A stretch of DNA of 64,000 nucleotides from Pseudopyrenochaeta lycopersici (lineage: Eukaryota; Ascomycota; Dothideomycetes; Pleosporales; Pseudopyrenochaetaceae). A program made the translations under genes and the position numbers. The stretch covers positions 434,001-498,000 of the forward strand of contig NHZP01000028.1 of NCBI GenBank assembly GCA_003313425.1. The letters are read 5' to 3'. Under the pieces are notes generated by a model. That model ran no database searches, was not told the DNA's origin, and saw only the letters and a program-made list of their open reading frames with translations. Shown piece after piece: positions 42,601 to 52,152 of this stretch. Positions within the stretch are counted from its first letter, which is position 1; the number at the start of each line of letters is the position of its first letter.

Positions 42601-43317
42601 TCGACACTCTTACCTATTATCATGGGAGCGATCAACAATCGGGAGTCATCATCTACTGGACTAAGCCCTTTTTTCTTCATGCACGGATATCATAACGAGC
42701 CGATACAACTCGTGGAAGAGCGCACAATCCAGCACCGAACGAAGAAGGATGGCGAAATGCTAGCAGAAGATTTCCTCAAAAGACTTCAAGAAGCGACAGA
42801 ATGGGCCCAGGCTGCAATAGCTATGGCACAGGAGAAACAACAACACCAGGCAAACAGAACCAGAACAGCAGCGCCGCATTACAAGGAGGGAGACTGGGTA
42901 TTTCTCAACCTTAGGAATGTCAAAACAACAAGACCCTCGAAGAAGCTAGATTGGTTGCACGGCAAGTACCGAGTAGTACGACAAGTTAACTCCCACTCAT
43001 ATCAGCTCGATGTCCCTGGTAGGATACATCCCGTTTTCCACGTCGACCTACTACGACCTGTACCAGATGATCCCCTTCCATCTCAGAAGGTCGGGGACAG
43101 CCAACCAGGCCCCTTACTTATCGATGGGGAGGAAGCCTGGCTAGTTGAGCGAATACTAGACGAAAGGACTACAAAACGTGGCCGGAGATACTTCAAGGAA
43201 GCACGTGTGAAGTGGGTTGACTATACGAATCCAACCTGGGAGCCAGTCGAGAATGTGCGCATGACTGATGCTTGGAAGCTATGGACGAAGACGCGCAAAA
43301 AGGGAGGAGGGGAGTAA
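39679..43317 (+). CDS. pol: Pol polyprotein of the Gypsy element
   Basis: 1212 residues from the ATG at 39679. The frame is already open from the gag stop at 39628-39630, so pol could also be made by readthrough. The aspartic protease motif VDSG is at residues 22-25. In the reverse transcriptase, YIDD is at 390-393. RNase H has LEADSSGHATGG near 540. The integrase zinc domain H-x4-H...C-x2-C lies at about 786-826, followed by the D, D and E of IDFITDLP, TSDRGPQF and GATERMNQE. The C-terminal chromodomain (about 1154-1200, WLVERILDE ... YTNPTWEPVENV) would direct insertion to modified chromatin. No break is seen. Confidence 0.96.
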   Translation: MDGDPFLVDVRLNGTDFVTGLVDSGCLCYSAMSEQLFRSLRLPSLKIGPRRLEGAAGKNAEPTTIINTITYASIDIDGHQQERVFFYVVPGLTYDLILGNPWLEDADVTISTRRGCLDIGVSGIRVWNRKKTLCRPSQFKAAQLMATAFMAEVRRNRRKNRQEGINLDTGVYAVSIADIEKALKPRKRSDPKVKLPPHYHKWLKAFDRFLAEKLPPHRKGVDLHIEIEKDQNGSEKTIPWGPLYGMGREELLVLRKTLTELLDKEFIRASNSPAAAPVLMVKKPGGGIRFCVDYRGLNNITKKDRYPLPLFTETLRNVAKVRWFTKLDVIAAFHKIRLAKGEEWKTAFRTRYGLFEWRVVPFGLTGAPAAFQRYINSVLQDYLDDFVSAYIDDILIYSSGSLQDHRQKVGRVLQRLMDAGLQIDIDKCEFETKRVKYLGYIIEAEVGIRVDPDKIAAIRDWATPSSVKAVRGFIGFANFYRVFIPEFSDIAEPLTNLTRKDVPFRWDEACLEAFEKINELLITAPILAHFDPEEETLLEADSSGHATGGLLLQKGKSGNWQPVAYYSKKHSPTEANYPIHDKELLAIVRCLEAWEPELHMVKHFTVLTDHKNLKHFYTERQLSERQVRWSEFLSRFNFTLEWKPGKMMGKPDALSRREQDLPANYDDERLRSRFKRLFQNKHLRNTRVLSLASSLTNIDFAKTVRLFEDDQMQELWHKSRQQDKLYQELTTLVIRKERNLPVDLQKEKSVSMAECSVDERGLLRFRGRIWIPNCEPLRTQIIQNIHDSHITGHPGRDLTYAILSRQFFWSGAASDVRQFVRNCEVCGRNTIWRETKKGLLKPMPIPERVWGEISIDFITDLPSSGRNNASSCMVVTDRLTKGVELESMHDLSAEAVAQRLFERHYPVHGIPTAITSDRGPQFVSDLWRYFCRLLNIEQRLSTAYHPQTDGATERMNQEIEKMIRIWATYTQENWSTLLPIIMGAINNRESSSTGLSPFFFMHGYHNEPIQLVEERTIQHRTKKDGEMLAEDFLKRLQEATEWAQAAIAMAQEKQQHQANRTRTAAPHYKEGDWVFLNLRNVKTTRPSKKLDWLHGKYRVVRQVNSHSYQLDVPGRIHPVFHVDLLRPVPDDPLPSQKVGDSQPGPLLIDGEEAWLVERILDERTTKRGRRYFKEARVKWVDYTNPTWEPVENVRMTDAWKLWTKTRKKGGGE
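43297..43313 (+). promoter_or_regulatory. Polypurine tract
   Basis: AAAAGGGAGGAGGGGA just before the right LTR, overlapping the last pol codons. It primes plus-strand synthesis in this class of element. Confidence 0.85.
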
Positions 43318-43504
43318 TGTAACGGGCTAGGCCTATGTCCGAGGCTGCGCCATCGTGCACAGATATACGGCTCGTGCGGGTGGCTCGCGCTCGTGAACTT
43401 TATAACCTCGCGTGGCACTTAATCCTCCCCTTTTTCTTCCCATCTTGGTTGTAGATAGCATCTGGACTAGATAGCTGGAATCCAGTTACTAGAGACCGCT
43501 CACA
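43318..43504 (+). repeat. Right LTR of the Gypsy element
   Basis: It matches the left LTR base for base by eye and is followed by the GCACA duplication. Confidence 0.97.
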
Positions 43505-43900
43505 GCACAGGCATCTACAACGGAAGCAGAACATTCAACCTTGCGATCCCCATCCGCCGAACCGCCAGTCTCTCAGCCAATCGTAGACCAGCAGCTACGG
43601 CCAGATGTGGACGAACAGCAAAGCAGCAGCTCTCAAGTAAATCTAGCCGCTTCACAAGTCACTTACATCGATTCCACCGTTACGAACAATACCTTTACAT
43701 TCGGGACATCTAGCTCTGTTCCAAATATCACCATTAATGTCGCATCAGTCCACCAGGTGGAAACAAAAGACCCGTGGCAAGTGGAGATGAGGAGAGTAAT
43801 GTCCAAAGCGAAGAGCCTCCAGCCCTATCAACGCGATCAAGAAAAAGAGCTCGAACGGACCAATCGTGAGAATATGGATAGAGATTTAGATCTATTATAA

Positions 43901-44645
43901 TACAAACTTTGACCTTTCTCTTTATGTAAAACTGCTGCTACTTTTGTCTGCTGTCCGAAAGCATCTGTGGGGGGCGCGAAGCCCACTAATAAAACGGTGG
44001 CATTTGGGTCAGAAACGGTGGTATTTGGGTAAGAAACAGTGGTATTTGGGCAATTTTTCGAGCTGATGTCACGTGTGTGGTACTGTACTAAAAACAGTGG
44101 TAGATGGGCAATTTTTACGCCAAGCAGTGGTATTTTGGCAATTTGCCGCAGGAAATAATGTCTGGCGCATCTCCCTCTTCTACCTAGACAGCGCATGAGC
44201 AGAATACAGCAGAGCAGGGTTTTTAGATAAGAGACTCAGAAGCAAGCAGGTAGCGGACCCGAAGACGCTAGCCCAGCCGCTTAGCCGCCCACCTACCTAC
44301 CTTAGCAAGAGGAGAAGGAGAGGTTGAAAGGCTAGACTGCAATGTGCAGCAGCTAGGATCGGTAGGATCTCCTGTGTAGATTTTCCACGTAGAATGCATA
44401 ATGTAAAAACAGCGCTTTGCTGCGCAGTTATACGTACTCTGTAGGTCAAGTTAAGAAACAGGAGGCGTAGAGAGGCAGCCAAGGTTAGGGAGTCAATGCC
44501 TACCTAAAGGGGCAAGTGCAGGGGTAGGGTCGGAATCGGATCCGGGACTTGGACGAATGAGGCAAGAAAAATCCGGGTTGGAACGCTAACCTGTCGGTTC
44601 GCTGCCATGTAGGCAGCATACTTGGGCAAAATTGTACAACTGTAG
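43901..44645. other. Spacer with about 20-bp direct repeats
   Basis: Between 43992 and 44143 a unit like AACGGTGGTATTTGGGTAAG recurs about five times with variation and uneven spacing. It lies just past the MULE remnant and may be its terminal region. The rest, to 44645, holds no recognised gene. Confidence 0.6.
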
Positions 44646-44647
44646 TA

Positions 44648-46910
44648 TCCCTTACACTGGTAAACGCGCCCGTACACGGGCCACATAAATAGAGCCAATC
44701 GGATGATATTTCGGATAGCTTGGAAAACCAAAATATATGTTTTTTGCCAGCGTTTTGTATAGGATCTAGCATTGTGACAGTTACGAGTTCAATTTACTTA
44801 ATACTTGAGCTTATAGAGGTGTTAATGCTTTCAATGGTCTCTGCGCGGCGTAGGTGCTCTGCCAAGCACTTAGAGCGTACTTGTGGCCTACACAAAGGCA
44901 CCTTGCAGAGCTTACAGCCATAAGTTGTACGCGGAGGACGCTGAGCGCCTTGTTGACGGCGCTATATATTACCTGTTGTAGCTATGAGAGGCGTTCTAGG
45001 CTTATTTGTACGCCCACTCTCAGAACAAGCTATACAAGCTTTTGCCTCTGCGTACAGGTGTACTGGCAGTCCATGGGCGCTCTCATTATCAAGAGCAACA
45101 TCATCAAGCCTTTGCCGCTTTTGTGAGCCCTGGCAGAGGCGTCCCCCACGCTCAAAAAGCTGCTCTATTAACCTGTATAAGAACTGCTTGTGACCCCCGC
45201 GCTTTGCGCGCTCGCGCGTTGAGTAGGAGGATAGCCGATAGATGTTGTTGAGCGTCAAGTCAAGTAGAAAGTAGAGCAGCGGCTTCCAAGTACGTTGCTT
45301 GCGCTGTTGTGTAGTATAGTAGCTCCGCGTTTGGTCGTACTTGTCTACCTCACTTTTGTGCCTATTGTAGCCGTCTATCATCTCTGGGATCCCAAGTAAC
45401 TTGACAAGCTCGTTGCCAAAGGCTTTCTCGAAAGGCCGCTTACTTGTAGATGCTAGCGCTGGCCGTCGTCGTTGACGCTCGACGTACTGAATACCTGGTG
45501 GCAACTATCGTCAGCTCAAGCTTGGCATGGCGGCGAGCCTCGGCACTTACCATCAGCAACAGTAGAAGCAAATAGGACAACTTGTGAGTCTTTCCAAGCT
45601 AGCTGTAGTACAGTTTGACGCTCTGAGAGCGCCCAGAAGGTTTCTCCCCACTCAATCTGAGGCGTAAACTGCGTCTTGAGGCTTACAAGATCCTTATTAA
45701 AGCGCTCTTTACGCAGCTTCTGCTTACTGCAAGAGCGGACGGTAGGAGAGCTACTAAGAGCCTCAGTCTCTGCTGTTGTCTCAAAAGCCTCTTCTGTTGC
45801 TGTATTAGTTGTTCTCACCGTCCCAGCAACGCCAACGCCGTGCTCTCTAAGGCATTCCATCATTGGGATAGTATTGAAGAGATTATCGTCCCATACAATG
45901 TGGCGACCTGGTAAGAATAAACGCTCGCCAGCAGCGTTTTTGGCGAGTACAAGAGTAACGGGTACTGATTCTGTAGGTGTCAGAGCCTTCAGCTCAGCGT
46001 TAAGGTTGACAGGCCCACGCCCAACGCCTTTGGCATGAAATAACCAGTTAAGTACGACACCGTTGCTGCCTAAACACCATATTTTATAGCCCTCCGGCGT
46101 AGGCTTTGCCTTGATAGTTACGGTCTCGCTAGCTCGGCCAGTAAACCTAGCAATAGCCTCATCAACGCAGAGGTGCTTCCCAGCAGCCCAAAAGCTTAAA
46201 GAATGCTCGCGGATGTGCTCTGAGAGATCCCACACGCGTCCAAATGGTGATTTGAACGTTTGGTCAACCTCTGTACAGTACAAGTAGCGATCTAGCTGCT
46301 GCCATCGAGTTTCTGACATGTAGTTATTTACTACATGAGTAGGCGCGTTATTGTGTTGTTTCTCCCAGTACTCATGCAGCGACGGCTCGCGGTGTACGCC
46401 CATATATATTACTATCGCAAAGTAGGTATATAGCTCAGTAGGCGAGGTTGGTTTCCATGGTCGCGCGTGCGGATTTAGTGCTTCGTCGCGGAGCTTGTGC
46501 GCCTGCTCATTCGTATGGTATGCGATCCTATCAAGCACTGCAGCGTCAAAAAAGAGACCAAACAAAGCAATAGGATCGCTGGCATCAACTCCATCAGGTA
46601 GACGAGCGCTGCCGAGTTCGGCGTTGTCGATTTGTAGAGGTTGCCAACTGGGTGGCGGCGTGCGCGCAAGATCAGGCAAACTACCTCGTTTTTTCGAGTA
46701 TTTTGTGTAGTTAACAAAATCAGGATCATTACTGAGCTTTGTAGCACGAGGAGGCATGATTGCAGCGTTTGGCGATTTGTATTTACTGAGAAATAACTAG
46801 GCACGTAAAATCACTATCATTACGATACATTTTGGGTGTTGAGGGGCGCTGTACGCTAATTGGCTCTATTGATGTGGCCCGTGTACGGGCGCGTTTACCA
46901 GTGCAAGGGA
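44648..46910 (-). mobile_element. piggyBac-like transposon
   Basis: The inverted ends of about 50 bp begin TCCCTT(A/G)CACTGGTAAACG and continue CGCCCGTACACGGGCC. The element is flanked by TA at 44646-44647 and 46911-46912. The TTAA expected of piggyBac is not present. The transposase gene inside has an intron and a late nonsense codon. Confidence 0.85.
44794..46757 (-). pseudogene. piggyBac-like transposase with a premature stop in its Cys-rich tail
   Basis: The ATG at 46757 opens MPPRATKLSNDPDFVNY. An intron at 45495-45550 (GTAAGT to CCAG, 56 bp) keeps the frame, and splicing gives 579 residues up to a TAG at 44962. The DDE_Tnp_1_7 core is visible: PTELYTYFAIVIYMGVHREP, HLCVDEAIARFTGRASETV, HIVWDDNLFNT and SEVDKYDQTRSYY. 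Past the TAG the same frame goes on to a TAA at 44794 through YGCKLCKVPLC and a further SKCLAEHL. With CIACSESGR before the stop, this would be the C-terminal Cys-rich domain. The TAG therefore cuts a domain needed for DNA binding in the family. It is either inactive or shortened. Confidence 0.82.
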
Positions 46911-46995
46911 TAACGTATTCCATGGGCGAGCTGCCCACTTTTGCCAAGACCCCACGCACATGACAGAAGGCCAAGAAATTCTTGAATTATTCATA

Positions 46996-47115
46996 TCCCA
47001 TGCACTGCTACGATGGCTGCCAGCGTAAGCGAACCAATCATGGCTTTGGCAGGCTAACCTAGCGAAATCATGATTGGCTGGAGTAAGCTGGCAGCCATCG
47101 TAGCAGTGCATGGGA
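46996..47115. mobile_element. 120-bp palindromic MITE
   Basis: The inverted ends begin TCCCATGCACTGCTACGATG and continue GCTGCCAGC (29 bp perfect). TA lies at 46994-46995 and 47116-47117. The first 13 bases are shared with the ends of the DUF6589/RecQ element, and the inner GCTGCCAGC also recurs there, so it may be a non-autonomous relative. Confidence 0.85.
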
Positions 47116-47117
47116 TA

Positions 47118-49142
47118 GCAACTCCCACTACAAGTTTTACTCGCCGAACTCAGTCCAGAGAGCGCATTGAGATGCAAGCACGACTTTGACATGGAGCGTA
47201 CGGTAATGCCAGCTGCAACCTTTTTATTAGAAAATGCTAAATGAAGTTTTATTCGTCCACGCACAGCGCTTCCAGGAAGCAGAAATGGACAATCAGAATG
47301 GCAAAGAAGCCGGCGCGTTTGCCAGTTGCCTAGACTCTTGCGAAAAGAATGTGATTGATCCATTTTCGCCGCCTCACGGCCTTAAAACACAACAAATTCG
47401 ACGATGCGCCTCAGCTCCCCAGCTTTCCGGCCTACAGAGAAGAATGTTGGCTATTGCATCAGTAACCCTTCCTCCACCAATTGATTTCGATGCATACGGA
47501 AGGGGGCAGGAACGTTTGCGTGTGGATAGGAAGTAATTGAAGGTTGTACTTCCTAGCAAAATATCGTTCTGGCTTGGATCTTGTTCGGCAATGTATATTT
47601 ACCTCGAATACTTACTTTCTATAAACAAAGGACCCGAATATCCCATGCACCGACAGTCTCATGTGGTTCCCCAAGATTCCAACATTTCCCAGAATCGGTG
47701 CGCAACAGGAAGGCGCAGGAGGCGAACTCCGCGAACCTCGACCGATAGGCTGGCTCTAAATTCCGCCAATCAACAATTACATGAGGTGCATACAGACGTT
47801 AAAAGCTAGAGCGCGCGGCCACGAATATCGGGAGACAGACAAGGCCAGCGGATCGGGACGGCGGAGCCAAAATAGGATTTGTAGCTAAATGCTCTGACAC
47901 GATGAAAACAACATTCTTTGAACCTCTTTCCGACCACAACCCCAACACAATTCTTCACTGAGTTTTCCTAATAAACTCAATACCTTCAATCAAACCGGGC
48001 CTAAAATGTTCTTCTCGTATACCGTTGTTGTCTTCCCCGTATTGGTGTTCTCGATCTTTCTCGATACGTTAATCTTATGCAAAGAGTGCATCCCATCATA
48101 TTCTCACCTCATAGCGTGGGTCTTCTTCGTTGGCATTAACGTTACGGCCAGCTTGATTTCCTGGTTCGGTAAGGATTGACTTAATGGTACCGACGCTTTC
48201 GGATGTAGCGGAGTCGGGACCTACGAAGATTAGTGAGTAGAATGCTCTCAATATGGGCCAAGAGCGTAGATGAAGGTTGAAGTTGAAACACACCACCAAC
48301 GGGTTTGTAGCGCACTTGACTACCCTCCTGGTATTGTGGCATTTGAATTGATTGAAAGTATATTAAAAGTTAAAAAGAGGTTGTCTTCAGCAAGCGGCTT
48401 TGCATATAATTGTTGCAGATAGTTTATCAATCCTGATTTCATGGGTTTATCTATTGAAACACGCCATTCACATGCGAGTGGTGACGTTATGATGTAAGCT
48501 TGTTATTATATGACTATGAGGTGGGGCAGCGTGTAGTGGAGTGGCGATCGCGAGAATTGTTGACAGGGTTCCCGATGTGTCAGATGAGTCCAACAACCGC
48601 GCCACACTAATCCAAATAAGTGTCTTTACCGGTAAGTTAGGCACGTGAAAAGTAGGTCAAATTAAGAGCCTATGGTCTGACAGGCTGAAGAGCGGGTTAG
48701 GGGCAAAAACAACCAGTCCTACACAAAGTTTCATCATTCACCCATCCCACTTTACTCTTGTTTGCTGAATCTGCTTAAGTCTTGTACGGATTTGGGTGAC
48801 TTATAACCATCAAAATGTCTCTCTGCGAAGGAGGATTGAATCATGGACGCTAGCGATATCAACGTAGCATGGTGATGCGCTATTGACGTCTGTGAGATCA
48901 CGGTGGGCCACTAAGGTCTCCTGGGCGAACAGTCCGTACTGTTTGAGGTCATCCTTACCGCAACAGCGCCAATGTCATGACGCGACAATGACGGCCTACA
49001 CCGTGCACCATATGTGTTTTGACGTATTTGGCGCATACATAAAAGCGGGGTCCCTCCCGCTAACTGTTTATTCTGATCGAGCTTTCCTCAGTTACATACT
49101 CGAAAATCTGGGATAACTATAGAACAAGACTACCTACGAGCA
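47118..49142. other. About 2 kb without a recognised gene
   Basis: A 100-codon frame at 47234-47536 (+) and a few shorter ones have no known family. A lone piece TATCCCATGCAC at 47639-47650 matches the terminal motif of nearby elements. The last few hundred bases probably hold the promoter of the SDR gene. Confidence 0.45.
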
Positions 49143-50129
49143 ATGGACAAAGCGAAAGAAACCCTTCATAAAGTCGCCCACCCTGCCATGGACCCAAATA
49201 CCCAGCAGCAGACCAAACCCGGTCTTGAACGGGACATGGAACCCAAGCCGATGAAGGCTCACCTGCAGTCCCAAGGCCCAGATTCCGAGCTGTCCCTGTA
49301 CGTACCCTCAGGTAAGCTCGCGGGTAAGAAAGCCCTCATCACAGGAGGTGATTCAGGAATTGGCCGCGCGGTAGCCATTCTGTTCGCCATGGAGGGTGCG
49401 AAGGTGGCTATCGTGTATCTCCCTGCCGAAGAGGAGGATGCGCAGCACACCAAGGCGCAGGTAGAGAAGAATGGTGGAGAGATCATGCTCATTGCTAGCG
49501 ATTTGAGTAATGCCAGTAACTGTAAAGACGTCATAGAGCGAGTCGGGCCGGCGTTTGGTGAGATTGACATCTTGGTCAATAACTCTGCCTTTAGGCAGGA
49601 GCAAGGAGATATTGGTGACATTACCGAGTAAGTACAACCCTAGTCTGGTTAGCGGTAGTGAGCAATCCCAAGTTAAGTTTGGAATAGAGAGCAATGGTCC
49701 ACTACTTTCCGCACCAACATAGACTCCTACTTCCACCTCACAAAATTGTCGCTGCCGCTCATGTCCAGCGGCGGCGTGATCATCAACAGTGCCTCGGTGG
49801 ACTCGTACATCGGCGTTCCAAGCCGTCTTGACTACGCTGCGAGCAAAGGAGCCGTTATCGCTTTCACACGTTCACTATCTAATCAGCTAGTCAAGAGAGG
49901 TATCCGTGTCAATGCCGTCGCCGCGGGTCCCGTGTGGACTCCGCTCATCACCACTGGGGTAGGTGAGGAAGGCCAAAAGGGCCATGGACTGGGCAATTGG
50001 ACGCCGATGGAGAGGCTGGGGCAGCCGAGTGAGATTGCTCCTAGTTACGTGTTCCTTGCCAGTAGGGAGAGCACATTTATGAGTGGGCAGACTTTGCACC
50101 CCAACGGCGGTATTGTGGTGAATGGGTGA
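49143..50129 (+). CDS. Short-chain dehydrogenase/reductase, two exons
   Basis: Exons 49143-49627 and 49688-50129 (60-bp intron GTAAGT...AATAG) give 308 residues in frame. The Rossmann cofactor motif TGGDSGIG is at residues 67-74 and NNSA at 146-149. The catalytic Ser is at 198 and YAASK at 211-215 (Tyr211, Lys215). The N-terminal extension with repeated Pro/Gln (PNTQQQTKPGLERDMEPKPM) is typical of the YghA/stress-type SDR group. It should be a cytosolic NAD(P)H-dependent oxidoreductase. The substrate cannot be told. It lacks any targeting signal and appears intact. Confidence 0.93.
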
Positions 50130-50462
50130 TTACCTTGGTATGAGAAGCTGTATGGGGGTCTCGAGGATATAAGCAACAAAAGTAATCCTTGTCTTCGATA
50201 TCGCTTTATTTCTATTAAACGTATTTCTTAAGCATATCATCTTCCATACACGCACATAAAAAACTCGAAACTTATTTAGCTGGTTAAGCGACTCATCCAA
50301 CTTGCGAGTACCTGCCAGTAGTTTGTCGGTCTCATTGCTCATCGAGCGAAGGATGTTGCGGAATACATGGAATTTGCGGAGGTTATTGAGCCTTAAGGAC
50401 TTCATAATCGTCCCGGCCACTTCGGTTAGTGAATTCTCGGCAAGGACAGGATGTTTGGCCAT
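50130..50462 (-). CDS. Small hypothetical protein
   Basis: 110 codons from an ATG at 50462 (MAKHPVLAENSLTEVAGTIM), converging on the SDR gene. The first 70 residues are helical and charged (SLRLNNLRKFHVFRNILRSM). The last part is less protein-like and may be past a missed splice site (a GTTTCG follows LNQLNK). No family is recognised. It may be spurious. Confidence 0.3.
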   Translation of the reverse strand: MAKHPVLAENSLTEVAGTIMKSLRLNNLRKFHVFRNILRSMSNETDKLLAGTRKLDESLNQLNKFRVFYVRVWKMICLRNTFNRNKAISKTRITFVAYILETPIQLLIPR

Positions 50463-50775
50463 GTTACCTTTGGGTTGAATTCATTGTGTTGAGAGGTAAC
50501 TAAAGGTTTCGTGGACGAGGCCAGGTTTGTTCTTTTCTATTGTCGTGTAACCTTAAGAATCCTCCCGAAGCTCTCAGCAGTTTGCCAGCGTTAACAGGGA
50601 GAGCGGCCGACCCGCTCTGGCCAGACCCTTGCGAGAGGCTGTGAAAACTTTTGGATTGTTGAAGAGGAGGATATTCATTTCGGACATTCTTTTAATCGAA
50701 ACCTGGTCGTTCGCTTAGCTAGTTCCCGCTGCAAGGCGGTCCGTGCGGATCACCAAAGGTTGTGCCGGAGCCCCG

Positions 50776-52152
50776 ATGGCGCCGTCAACCCCCGACGACG
50801 ACCCATCAACACCACCCCCGGCGCCGGCCAAACGCACCAGGAAGCAAACTGCAAAGGCGCTCGAGGCCCTGCAGGTGCCAGCGACAAGTATAACAGCGAC
50901 ACGAGAGGTGCGGGTCAGGAGCGGGGCCACGACAGTGCAGCTGCCGCAGAACGACGAACCAGCCAACGCGCAGCAACACCCGACGCGCTATGAACTACAG
51001 CCATTTCCTAGTAGGCGCGCATCGCTCTCGCCCGAGGGCGCTTCAGAAGGCGAAAGTACTGGACTGAACGAATCGAGAGAACTCATTGCGAACCTAAAAG
51101 AGACGATAACACAGCAAAACAGCATCATCGCAAACCAGAACAGGATCATTGAGGATATTAGAAGCGACCGCGCAACCTTCCAGTCGGAGCAGCGACATCT
51201 CAAAGACCAAATCGCAGAGCTACATGAAGTCATCGGTTCTCTTCGGGCGCAGCTAGACACCCCCTCGATCGAACCCCAGTCAACACCAACATGGGCGGCC
51301 GTTGCTGCCAGCGGGCGGCTGGCCAGGCCAGGCATGGCATTGACGCAATCGACGAACTTGGGAACAACACGTAAGGAGGGCAAGAGACAGATGGTAATTG
51401 ATGTCAGCAGGGTAAGAGAAGATGTGGTGGAGAAAGTAGCTACCACGGAGGCAGCAAGACAGGCCATCCAGCAGGGGATGAACGGCGTGGAACGGCTTGC
51501 TGGAGCGACAGTTAAGGACTTCCGCGTGTGGCGAGCGAACGACAGCGCGAGCGTGATCAAGTTCTCCGTGGACAAGGACAAGGAGGCGGCATTCCGGCAG
51601 ACAACGGCCGAATGGCTGGAACCGCAGATCCCTGGAGCGAGACTGGTGGGCCCCAAGTGGTACCCGGTCAAGGCGGACTTTATCGAGGTGACGCTGGCAA
51701 TGGACGCGGAGAGCGGGAAAGTAAGCAAGTCGGCGATGGAGAGGTTCGGAACGGAGAACGGAGTAGAGGTGTGCACAATGCGGTGGCTCGGAAAGCCTCG
51801 ACCCAGCGGACAGCATGCGTCAGTGGTGATCAAGGTGGCGACGAAGGAGGAGGCAGAGAAGCTGCTGCGGTCGGACGGGGTGACGTTCGGCGGAGGCGGA
51901 CTTATGATCTCGCGGTTCGAAGAACGACGCACGCCGGTACTGTGCTTCAACTGCAGGAGGTTTGGCCACAGAGCGAGAGACTGCAGACGACCAGTGACGT
52001 GCGACATGTGCGCACAGGAAGGACATGGGCAGTGCGAGTCAGTCAACCTACGCTGCGTGAACTGCCAAGGCCCGCATCGGTCGTCGAGTCAAAAGTGCCC
52101 AGAGTACGAGAAAGAGAAGGACAGGATTGCCAATCGTCAACGTCATGAATAG
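50776..52152 (+). CDS. LINE ORF1 (gag-like RNA-binding protein)
   Basis: The ATG at 50776 (MAPSTPDDDPSTPPPAPAKR) is chosen. A GTG at 50743 also fits the frame. 458 residues: a Pro-rich basic N-terminus, a coiled coil at about 105-160 (ANLKETITQQNSIIANQNRI), then an RNA-binding region (WLEPQIPGARLVGPKWYPVK). Three CCHC-type knuckles follow (CFNCRRFGHRARDC, CDMCAQEGHGQC, CVNCQGPHRSSSQKC). The frame is intact. It ends overlapping the ORF2 start by 8 bases (ATGAATAG), as in coupled LINE translation. Confidence 0.88.
   Translation: MAPSTPDDDPSTPPPAPAKRTRKQTAKALEALQVPATSITATREVRVRSGATTVQLPQNDEPANAQQHPTRYELQPFPSRRASLSPEGASEGESTGLNESRELIANLKETITQQNSIIANQNRIIEDIRSDRATFQSEQRHLKDQIAELHEVIGSLRAQLDTPSIEPQSTPTWAAVAASGRLARPGMALTQSTNLGTTRKEGKRQMVIDVSRVREDVVEKVATTEAARQAIQQGMNGVERLAGATVKDFRVWRANDSASVIKFSVDKDKEAAFRQTTAEWLEPQIPGARLVGPKWYPVKADFIEVTLAMDAESGKVSKSAMERFGTENGVEVCTMRWLGKPRPSGQHASVVIKVATKEEAEKLLRSDGVTFGGGGLMISRFEERRTPVLCFNCRRFGHRARDCRRPVTCDMCAQEGHGQCESVNLRCVNCQGPHRSSSQKCPEYEKEKDRIANRQRHE

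Larger units (their letters stand above)
38246..43504 (+). mobile_element. Ty3/Gypsy chromovirus-type LTR retrotransposon, complete
   Basis: The two 187-bp LTRs (38246-38432, 43318-43504) look identical by eye and are flanked by GCACA (38241-38245, 43505-43509). It has gag and pol, a primer site after the left LTR and a purine tract before the right one. The order protease-RT-RNase H-integrase-chromodomain defines a chromovirus. Intact frames and matching LTRs suggest a recent insertion. Confidence 0.97.
37650..43900 (+). pseudogene. 3' part of a second MULE transposase, split by a Gypsy element
   Basis: Near 37810-37880 the frame encodes a SWIM zinc finger, CSCLAFQDHKIPCRHAIAVC (C-x-C...C-x-H), followed by NAKPENYITKFYEISEYREQ, a basic region and a Gln/Ser-rich tail. 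A frameshift separates it from the upstream piece YFQKELEESNQYLV. At 38245 a Gypsy element interrupts the frame. Removing it and one GCACA copy rejoins PHVAQ to ASTTEAEHST in frame up to the stop at 43898-43900. The catalytic domain is missing upstream. This remnant was therefore still open here when Gypsy arrived. Confidence 0.72.

Noticed and set aside
47234..47536. 100-codon frame as a gene
   Set aside because: No recognisable domain, and the composition fits chance.
50988..52046. 352-codon reverse frame in the LINE
   Set aside because: Antisense shadow of ORF1, which has clear zinc knuckles.
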